From Mycoplasmatota bacterium (GTDB taxonomy: Bacteria > Bacillota_I > Bacilli_A > Izemoplasmatales > Izemoplasmataceae), in assembly GCA_030641535.1 (NCBI GenBank), contig DAOWHG010000020.1, positions 1 to 24,558 on the forward strand: a stretch of 24,558 nucleotides of DNA. The letters run 5' to 3'. The notes below the pieces were generated by a model. That model saw nothing but the letters and a program-made list of their open reading frames with translations, did no database searches and was not told the DNA's origin. Each line of letters opens with the position of its first letter. Within the stretch, counting starts at the first letter, position 1. Below, one piece after another: positions 15,787-20,907 of the stretch. The translations under genes were made by a program, and so were the position numbers.

Positions 15787-16213
15787 AATTATCACTACTA
15801 ATATAAAATTTTAAATAAAGTCTAGTACCCTCTTTAGAGGAAGTTAAAATCATTTCATCAGAAACGGCTTTAATATTCGGCAAACCCATTCCTGCACCAA
15901 AACCATTTTCAATGGCAAGAGAACTTGCTGTTGAAAATCCTGCTTTCATAGCTTCGTCAATAGACTCTATTCCAGGTCCAATATCTGTGAAGACAATTTC
16001 AATAAAATCATCAGTGATGCTTATTGAAACTTCGCCTCCATAAGAGTGAATAACAACATTAATTTCTGCTTCATAGATACCAATTGTTACTCTTTTTACA
16101 TATTCGCGTGTTAATCCTCTTCTTTTTAACTCTCTTTTTGTTAGACTGGCAATTGTTCCAGCATTAGCTAAGTCATGTTTGTTAATATTATAATTCTTAA
16201 CGTAAGATTCCAA
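15776..16213 (-). CDS. Anti-sigma-factor-like serine kinase / HATPase protein in hydrogenase operon
   Basis: A 145-aa protein of the RsbW/SpoIIAB type: N box IYEAEINVVIHSYGG near residues 47-61, G1 DIGPGIES near 77-84, and G2 GFGAGMGLPNIKAVSD near 104-119. Classical members bind ATP, phosphorylate an anti-anti-sigma protein on Ser or Thr and hold a sigma factor. No STAS partner or sigma gene is found nearby, so here it probably serves the hydrogenase system in another way (inference). The start is TTG 16213, directly after the TAA of the previous gene; the site GAGGAA lies at good spacing inside that gene. The next gene overlaps its 3' end. Confidence 0.82.
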   Translation of the reverse strand: MESYVKNYNINKHDLANAGTIASLTKRELKRRGLTREYVKRVTIGIYEAEINVVIHSYGGEVSISITDDFIEIVFTDIGPGIESIDEAMKAGFSTASSLAIENGFGAGMGLPNIKAVSDEMILTSSKEGTRLYLKFYISSDNYES

Positions 16214-16600
16214 TTATTGTTCCTCAAGAACCGATTCGTAACTTTTAACACCGTTCACAAAAAGCAATCCACTAGTACGATACATCGTAAGATTAGTACC
16301 AATAAGTGTAATTCCAATTTCATCAGCTAAATCAATTACTGATTGTGAAGGAGTTTTACCCCTAACAAAAATTATTGTTTCTAAGTCTAGTATTTCAGCT
16401 GTTCTCAATGCTTGATTTGTTACCAGTCCAGTAACTAGTGCACCATGTGCTCCAATATAGCTAGGCATTTGTTTAAGTAACATTAAAGCATCACTCATTA
16501 AATCACAAACGAAAGCATAATTAATTTCTTTGACGCATCTAGGACATTCTAAGTTGTATTGTTTTGCATCGAGCAAATCTAATACGTTATTTAATTCCAT
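16214..16600 (-). CDS. DRTGG-like small protein in hydrogenase operon
   Basis: A 128-aa protein. The C-terminal half, with ALRTAEILDLETIIFVRG, then PSQSVIDLADEIGITLIGT and MYRTSGLLFVNG, follows the DRTGG-type alpha/beta pattern. The N-terminal half holds ECPRCVKEINYAFVCDLMSD with a CxxC pair (Cys 19 and 22) plus Cys 32, which could bind metal or a cluster; that is a guess. No enzymatic motif is recognised. The ATG overlaps the hndA stop by one base (TAATG) and follows GAGGAAAAG, so it is translated right after hndA. Homologs usually accompany trimeric [FeFe] hydrogenase genes; function is unassigned. Confidence 0.7.
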   Translation of the reverse strand: MELNNVLDLLDAKQYNLECPRCVKEINYAFVCDLMSDALMLLKQMPSYIGAHGALVTGLVTNQALRTAEILDLETIIFVRGKTPSQSVIDLADEIGITLIGTNLTMYRTSGLLFVNGVKSYESVLEEQ

Positions 16601-17085
16601 TATCTTTTCCTCGCATCCTTAATTATTTTTTTTGCTTTAGTAACATCGACTTCTCCATAAACTTCTTCATCAAAACTCATTACGGGAGCCATTCCACAAG
16701 TACCAATACATCTTATAGCTTCTAGTGTAAAGTATCCATCAGGTGTTGTTTCACCAACATCTATACCTAACTCTTCTTTAACCGCATCAAGGATAATTTG
16801 TGATCCACGTACGTAACATGGAGTTCCTAAACATACTCCGAGAACATGATCTCCTTTTTGTTCAAGAGAAAAGCTTGCGTAAAATGTTACAATTCCATTT
16901 ATTTCTGCAATAGAAACATCTGTAGCTTCTGAAACGATTTTTTGAACAGATACAGGTATACATCCGAAAATCTTTTGTGCCGAATGAAGAATAGGCAGTA
17001 GTGGTCCAGGATTTTTTAAATGCATTTTAATCTCTTGAAGTAATTCTCCTCTTTTTTCTTCTGCTATCTCAAATTTTTTGCCCAT
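16600..17085 (-). CDS. hndA: NuoE-like [2Fe-2S] subunit of the hydrogenase (HndA/HydC)
   Basis: A 161-aa subunit that passes electrons between the flavoprotein and partner clusters. A helical N-terminal domain (NPGPLLPILHSAQKIFGCIP) leads to a thioredoxin-like ferredoxin domain with the four ligands in CLGTPC (85-90) and CIGTC (126-130). EINGIVTFYASFSLE is the family's usual linker. The ATG at 17085 follows AAGGAG; an in-frame TTG at 17103 lies before that site and is not needed. It is the first gene of the nine-gene operon, separated from hndB by five accessory genes, with promoter and a palindromic element just upstream. Confidence 0.93.
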   Translation of the reverse strand: MGKKFEIAEEKRGELLQEIKMHLKNPGPLLPILHSAQKIFGCIPVSVQKIVSEATDVSIAEINGIVTFYASFSLEQKGDHVLGVCLGTPCYVRGSQIILDAVKEELGIDVGETTPDGYFTLEAIRCIGTCGMAPVMSFDEEVYGEVDVTKAKKIIKDARKR

Positions 17086-17122
17086 AATATTCTCCTTACT
17101 CAATTAATATTTTAGATTTCAA

Positions 17123-17141
17123 ACAATTATAACATAATTGT
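17123..17141. promoter_or_regulatory. Hydrogenase operon promoter within a perfect 8-3-8 palindrome
   Basis: ACAATTAT AAC ATAATTGT is a perfect inverted repeat with 8-bp arms. On the minus strand it contains an extended -10, TGTTATAAT (hexamer 17131-17126); a weak -35 TTTATA is 17 bp upstream. An operator overlapping the -10 would suit a repressor. Half-site orientation does not fit Rex (TTGT...ACAA). It shares 16 of 17 bases with the fumA promoter. Confidence 0.6.
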
Positions 17142-17322
17142 CAAATTTTATAAAGTTTTTTCAAAGTATTTTCAATATATTATAAATAATGATTTCTCCT
17201 TTTATTTAGCCATTTAATCAAATAAATATTAATTTTTAAAAAAAGTTAATTATACGTTAAAATAATAATTTATAATATAAAATAATTTTCTTTATTAGAT
17301 TGTCTATTTTTTGAAATAAAGA
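17142..17322. other. Very AT-rich spacer between hydrogenase and tdk promoters
   Basis: Mostly A and T runs with no open frame, RNA motif or repeat that I can support. It may act as upstream promoter DNA for the divergent hydrogenase and tdk genes; nothing more is visible. Confidence 0.4.
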
Positions 17323-17351
17323 TTGTTTTTTTAGGGTGTTTATTGTATTAT
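17323..17351 (+). promoter_or_regulatory. tdk-tadA promoter
   Basis: TTGTTT (17323-17328), 17-bp spacer, TATTAT (17346-17351), 28 nt before the tdk start. By-eye match to a housekeeping promoter. Confidence 0.5.
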
Positions 17352-17379
17352 ATTTATAGTTAATAAAGGGGCTGGAATT

Positions 17380-18000
17380 ATGTATTTAAATCAAAAAGAT
17401 GGATGGATCGAAGTTATCGCGGGACCAATGTTTGCAGGGAAGACTGAAGAGCTTTTAAGAAGGGTTAAACGCCTAGAATATGCCAAAAAGCATGTTGTGG
17501 TTTTTAAGCCTCTTTTGGATGATCGTTTTTCAGAAAGCGAAGTTGTTTCTCACAATAACAATAGTACTAAGTCGGTTAACATTTCTTATGCAAAACAAAT
17601 CTTTGATTTCATAGATGATCAAACAGAAGTAGTAGCTGTTGACGAAATTCAATTTTTAGATTGTGAAGCAGTTGGAATTATGGAATATTTAGCAAGTAGA
17701 GGAATAAGGGTTATAGTAAGTGGATTAGATAAGGATTTTAGAGGTGAACCGTTTAGCTTTATGCCAAAACTACTTTCACTGGCTGAATATGTTACGAAAT
17801 TAACAGCAATTTGCGTTAAATGTGGCAAACCTGCGACGAGAACCCAAAGAATGGTAAATGGAAAACCTGCAAGATATGTCGACCCAATTATAATGATTGG
17901 AGCAGAGGAATCTTATGAAGCAAGGTGTCGAGCATGCCACAAAGTATATAGAAAACCAAACCCTCACAAGGGTAAAATAAGGAAACATGATGAATCATAG
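17380..18000 (+). CDS. tdk: Thymidine kinase (type II)
   Basis: Phosphorylates thymidine to dTMP in the salvage pathway. The 206-aa protein has the P-loop GPMFAGKT (15-22), the DEIQF motif with the catalytic Glu at about 89, the SGLDKDFRGEPF loop near 114-125, the zinc ligands Cys 145/148 and 183/186, and the lasso segment with the substrate-binding YVDP near 166. All fit the type II enzymes of Firmicutes and Mollicutes. The ATG follows AAAGGGG. The stop overlaps the start region of tadA by about 11 nt, so they form an operon. Confidence 0.96.
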   Translation: MYLNQKDGWIEVIAGPMFAGKTEELLRRVKRLEYAKKHVVVFKPLLDDRFSESEVVSHNNNSTKSVNISYAKQIFDFIDDQTEVVAVDEIQFLDCEAVGIMEYLASRGIRVIVSGLDKDFRGEPFSFMPKLLSLAEYVTKLTAICVKCGKPATRTQRMVNGKPARYVDPIIMIGAEESYEARCRACHKVYRKPNPHKGKIRKHDES

Positions 18001-18439
18001 CAAATACATGAAAGTGGCTTTAAAACAAGCTAAAAAGGGTTCTAAGAAAGGTGAAATTCCGATTGGTGCGGTAGTAGTAAGAGATGGAAAAATAATTTCA
18101 AAAGCACATAATATGAGAGAAAAATCTAATCTTGCAACAGGACACGCAGAAATTATTGCAATTGAGAAAGCAAATAAAGCAATAAAAAGTTGGAGACTTG
18201 ACAGTTGCACATTGTATGTTACAATCGAACCATGTCCGATGTGTGCAGGAGCAATAATTCAATCAAGAATTAAAAAAGTAATTTATGGAGCAAAAGATAT
18301 AAAATCTGGAGCACACGAAAGTATCACAAATTTATTTGATTTGCCTTTCAATCATAAAGTGAAAGTTGAATATGGAATTATGGAAAAAGAGTGTGGAGAA
18401 ATCATTACGGATTTTTTCAAAGATAAAAGAAAAAAATAA
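17990..18439 (+). CDS. tadA: tRNA-specific adenosine deaminase TadA
   Basis: Deaminates A34 of tRNA(Arg) to inosine. Zinc and catalytic residues are visible in GHAEIIAIE (His 52, Glu 54) and EPCPMCAGAI (Cys 82, 85). The N-terminal KYMKVALKQAKKGSKKGEIPIGAVVV and the C-terminal LFDLPFNHKVKVEYGI distinguish it from cytidine or guanine deaminases. The length of 149 aa is usual. Two ATGs are adjacent (17987 and 17990); the second gives better spacing from AAGGA. The SRP RNA gene follows within 15 nt, the same tadA-ffs neighbourhood as in Bacillus. Confidence 0.94.
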   Translation: MNHSKYMKVALKQAKKGSKKGEIPIGAVVVRDGKIISKAHNMREKSNLATGHAEIIAIEKANKAIKSWRLDSCTLYVTIEPCPMCAGAIIQSRIKKVIYGAKDIKSGAHESITNLFDLPFNHKVKVEYGIMEKECGEIITDFFKDKRKK

Positions 18440-18453
18440 AGGATAAAATTGAT

Positions 18454-18565
18454 ATCTCTTATCAATCATCCTCATTCAATAGTTGGTGGCGAATTAGGTC
18501 AGGTCGGGAACGAAGCAGCCTTAAGTTTTCTATCTATGTGAGTGGGGATGCTTGATAAGGGATGT
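18454..18565 (+). ncRNA. ffs: SRP RNA (4.5S-type), short form
   Basis: The domain IV core GTCAGGTCGGGAACGAAGCA (about 18498-18517) gives the GGAA tetraloop and the asymmetric AGCAG internal loop that binds Ffh. The ends pair over about 24 bases (18454-18477 with 18540-18563, G-U pairs included). The length of about 110 nt means no Alu domain, as in Mollicutes and Gram-negatives and unlike Bacillus. Closing pair of the tetraloop is G-C instead of the usual C-G. A -10-like TAAAAT lies at 18444-18449. The ends are estimated from pairing; a T run at 18565-18570 ends transcription. Confidence 0.9.
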
Positions 18566-18570
18566 TTTTT
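18564..18570 (+). terminator. T run ending the SRP RNA transcript
   Basis: GTTTTTT directly follows the long terminal stem of the SRP RNA, so the RNA's own helix plus this T run can act as the intrinsic terminator. Confidence 0.6.
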
Positions 18571-18575
18571 ATTAC

Positions 18576-18604
18576 TTGAAATCTTTATTACTCTGTGGTA
18601 ATAT
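18576..18604 (+). promoter_or_regulatory. arsR operon promoter
   Basis: TTGAAA (18576-18581), exactly 17 bp, then TAATAT (18599-18604). The -10 lies inside the first operator arm, so a bound repressor would block RNA polymerase. Confidence 0.65.
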
Positions 18605-18634
18605 TACTGTGAGGTTATATTACCACAGAGTAAT
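18587..18634. repeat. Triple 16-bp operator / 18-bp perfect inverted repeat before arsR
   Basis: ATTACTCTGTGGTAATAT (18587-18604) is perfectly repeated in inverse orientation at 18617-18634 with a 12-nt spacer. The same stretch also divides into three adjacent 16-mers, each starting ATTAC and ending in TAAT or TTAT (18587-18602, 18603-18618, 18619-18634), each an imperfect palindrome. It ends one base before the GGAGG of arsR. The position over the promoter points to autoregulation by ArsR. Confidence 0.75.
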
Positions 18635-18647
18635 GGAGGCGTGAAAA

Positions 18648-18908
18648 ATGGACAAATTTCAGATAGTAAAACTGCTCTCAGATGAGACAAGATTCAAGAT
18701 ATTTATGAAGCTCCTTGAATACGACGAGCTATGTGTATGCGAAATTGAAGAGTTGCTGGGAATAAAACAGGCAAATACTTCGAAACATATGAGAAAATTC
18801 AAGGACCTGAATATGATATCTTCAAGAAGAATTAAGAACATGATTAAGTACAGTATAAAGGAAGAGTTTTTAGATGACAATATGGATCTAATTAAGTATC
18901 TAATGTAA
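18648..18908 (+). CDS. arsR: ArsR/SmtB-family metalloregulatory repressor
   Basis: An 86-aa winged-helix repressor. It begins with the ArsR helix pair (LLSDETRFKIFMKLLEYD) and has ELCVCEIEELL at about 27-37. The CVC pair (Cys 29, 31) is the As(III)/Sb(III)-binding site of ArsR; the third Cys of the E. coli protein is Glu here. The recognition helix is IKQANTSKHMRKFKDLNMI (39-57). A slightly short C-terminus is usual for this kind. Strong GGAGG site before the ATG. The stop overlaps the permease start as TAATG. The promoter-operator region suggests it represses its own operon until a thiol-binding metalloid is present (inference). Confidence 0.92.
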   Translation: MDKFQIVKLLSDETRFKIFMKLLEYDELCVCEIEELLGIKQANTSKHMRKFKDLNMISSRRIKNMIKYSIKEEFLDDNMDLIKYLM

Positions 18909-19873
18909 TGGCATTTCCATGGCTAAATGAAGCAGTTAGATGGCTGTTAGAACTTGTTAATATTGATGTTGAAACTTCACTTGGAACCTCGATTCATTTC
19001 TTTATATACGATATGATTCAGATCACATTATTACTTGTATTTATGATCTTTGTAATATCTTATATTAGGAGTTATTTTCCTCCTGAAAGAACAAAAAGAA
19101 TCCTTGAAAAATTCAAAGGAATTATTGGTAATTTCTTTGGTTCTACTCTTGGAGTGATTTCTCCTTTTTGTAGTTGTAGCAGTATACCTATTTTCATTGG
19201 TTTAATCAGTAGCGGAGTACCACTTGGAATAACTTTTAGCTTCTTAATTACATCTCCTATTGTCAATGAGGCCGCCATTGTTATGCTTTTTGGATATTTT
19301 GATTATAGGATTGCTGTCTTGTATATTACATTTGGAATTTTGATTGGTGTTTTAGGTGGTTATGCGATAGATAAGATGAAATTAGAAAAATACGTTGAAG
19401 ATTTCGTATATAACATAAAAGATGCCAATGTGGTCATTCCTAAAATGTCACAAACTGATCGCTTTCAATTCGCTAAATTTGAAACATTTCATATTTTGAA
19501 AAGAGTATACAAATGGATTGTAATTGGAGTCTTAGTTGGATCTGGTATTCACGGATGGGTACCTGAAGATTATTTGGTAAATATTGCTGGACCAGATAAC
19601 CCTTTTGCAGTTATAATTGTAACGATTTTAGCAGTTCCATTGTACTCTAGTGTATTAGGAACTATTCCCATTGCAAATGCTTTGATTGATAAAGGTATGG
19701 GAATTGGGACTGCAATGAGTTTTATGATGGCTACTACTGCTCTTAGTTTACCGGAAATGATGATTTTGAGAAAAGTTATGAAACCAAAATTAATTTGGAT
19801 ATTTATTGGTATAACAACATTGGGTATTATTATAATTGGCTATTTATTTAATATAATAATTGGGGTGATTTAA
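18908..19873 (+). CDS. ArsP-type permease (DUF318 family)
   Basis: A 321-aa membrane protein with about eight helices. The family motif PFCSCSSIPIFIGL (86-99, Cys 88 and 90) is followed by GVPLGITFSFLITSPIVNEAA, and a matching second half has VPLYSSVLGTIPIANALI and GTAMSFMMATTALSLPEMM, showing the internal duplication of the family. Characterised ArsP proteins export trivalent organoarsenicals; others in the family have unknown substrates. Placement right behind an ArsR with a CVC site supports a metalloid or organoarsenical exporter, not proven. It overlaps arsR by one base and lies 1 nt before the thioredoxin-like gene. Confidence 0.87.
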   Translation: MAFPWLNEAVRWLLELVNIDVETSLGTSIHFFIYDMIQITLLLVFMIFVISYIRSYFPPERTKRILEKFKGIIGNFFGSTLGVISPFCSCSSIPIFIGLISSGVPLGITFSFLITSPIVNEAAIVMLFGYFDYRIAVLYITFGILIGVLGGYAIDKMKLEKYVEDFVYNIKDANVVIPKMSQTDRFQFAKFETFHILKRVYKWIVIGVLVGSGIHGWVPEDYLVNIAGPDNPFAVIIVTILAVPLYSSVLGTIPIANALIDKGMGIGTAMSFMMATTALSLPEMMILRKVMKPKLIWIFIGITTLGIIIIGYLFNIIIGVI

Positions 19874-19874
19874 T

Positions 19875-20108
19875 ATGGAAATAAAGATATTAGGTGGAGG
19901 ATGTGCAAATTGCACAGTTTTATATAATAATGTAAAATCTGCGTGTAGAGAATTAAATGTAGATGCAAATGTTCTAAAAATTCAGGAATATGAAGACATT
20001 ATGAAGTATGGGGTTATGAGTACACCTGCTTTAGTTATTAATGAGAAGGTTGTGGGTGTAGGGAGGCTAAGTTATAAAAAAGTAAGGGGATTAATTGAAA
20101 ATGAATAA
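19875..20108 (+). CDS. Small thioredoxin-like protein (redox-active disulfide protein 2 / MTH895 type)
   Basis: A 77-aa thioredoxin-fold protein. It begins EIKILGGGCANC, giving a CxxC at residues 10-13, and has the conserved cis-Pro segment STPALVINEKVV near 49-60. These mini-thioredoxins occur repeatedly behind ArsR and DUF318 permeases; they may reduce or carry a metalloid or a permease thiol, which is inference. Site GGGGTGAT precedes the ATG. It overlaps the next gene by 8 nt, so the ArsR operon extends into the HAD gene. Confidence 0.88.
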   Translation: MEIKILGGGCANCTVLYNNVKSACRELNVDANVLKIQEYEDIMKYGVMSTPALVINEKVVGVGRLSYKKVRGLIENE

Positions 20109-20877
20109 AAAATACATATTTTTAGATGTAGATGGAACTGTGATTGATCATAAATCAAATACAATACCTGAATCTACAAAAGAAACAATAAAGAAACTAC
20201 AAGAAAATGGGCATATAGTAATATTGAGTACCGGGAGGCCTGTTTCATTGTTGTATGGGATTGATAAAGAATTAAATATCGATACATATATTGCTTCAAA
20301 CGGAAGAGTTGTTGTTTGTGAAGGAAAATTAATCCATAATGATTACATTGACAAAGAAGTTGTGAAAAAAGTTGTGAAAGTAGCATTGGAAAACAAAATT
20401 GATTTAGCTTTCGAAAGTATGACAGATTATGTCCTAAATACTAGATATAGTAATATTTCTGATAGATTTAGCGATATTTTTCATTTGGAATATCCCAAAG
20501 TTCATCGAGACTATCATTTAGATAATGATATTTATCAAATGGTATTCTTTTATGTTGAAGATGATTATAAAAAATTCGAAGATTTGTTTCCGACACTTAA
20601 TTTTCATTATGCCAACGAGTATGGAATTGATATAAATGAAAAGGGTGGAATGAAAGAAATCGGAATTAAAATCTTACAGGAGGCATTTAATTACAATATT
20701 GAAGATGTTATCGCTGTTGGGGATGGAGATAATGATACTTCAATGATTGAGCATGCTCACTTAGGTGTTGCTATGGGAAATGCTGTTGAATCACTTAAGA
20801 AAGCTTCAGACATGATAACTGATTCAGCTGACAATGATGGCATTTATAAGCTTTTTAAGAAATTAAAAATGATATAA
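20101..20877 (+). CDS. Cof-type HAD-IIB family phosphatase
   Basis: A 258-aa cytoplasmic hydrolase of the Cof/YidA class. HAD motif I is LDVDGTVID (nucleophile Asp 9, general acid Asp 11), motif II is LSTGRP near 42, and motif III/IV is the Lys near the KGGMKEIGIKIL segment with GDGDND near 206. A C2-type cap lies between. Substrates in this class are sugar phosphates, flavin or pyridoxal phosphates; none can be assigned. ATG 20101 is chosen over the in-frame TTG 20095. It overlaps the thioredoxin gene but its link to arsenic is probably only positional. A terminator follows. Confidence 0.88.
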   Translation: MNKKYIFLDVDGTVIDHKSNTIPESTKETIKKLQENGHIVILSTGRPVSLLYGIDKELNIDTYIASNGRVVVCEGKLIHNDYIDKEVVKKVVKVALENKIDLAFESMTDYVLNTRYSNISDRFSDIFHLEYPKVHRDYHLDNDIYQMVFFYVEDDYKKFEDLFPTLNFHYANEYGIDINEKGGMKEIGIKILQEAFNYNIEDVIAVGDGDNDTSMIEHAHLGVAMGNAVESLKKASDMITDSADNDGIYKLFKKLKMI

Positions 20878-20907
20878 AAAAAGTAGAATTATTTATTCTA
20901 CTTTTTT
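20877..20907. terminator. Bidirectional terminator between HAD and histidine kinase genes
   Basis: GTAGAAT / ATTCTAC (7 bp) extended by A and T runs to about 13 bp, loop TATTT. It serves the two convergent genes; the kinase stop codon lies inside its loop side. Confidence 0.85.

Noticed and set aside
15776..16213. Sporulation anti-sigma factor SpoIIAB
   Set aside because: The fold matches, but there is no SpoIIAA or sigma-F gene nearby and the gene lies inside a hydrogenase operon.
10274..17085. Operon as part of respiratory complex I
   Set aside because: NuoE- and NuoF-like subunits occur, but with an [FeFe] hydrogenase catalytic subunit and no membrane or NuoB/C/D-type genes.
17123..17141. 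Rex (redox) binding site before the hydrogenase operon
   Set aside because: Known Rex sites have the form TTGT...ACAA; here the arms are the other way round (ACAA...TTGT).
17142..17322. Riboswitch or small gene in the long hydrogenase-tdk gap
   Set aside because: Only AT runs were seen, with no conserved core, stem or ribosome site and no open frame of use.
18587..18634. Terminal inverted repeats of a miniature transposon
   Set aside because: No target duplication or transposase is present and the repeat coincides with promoter elements of an ArsR gene, so an operator is the simpler view.
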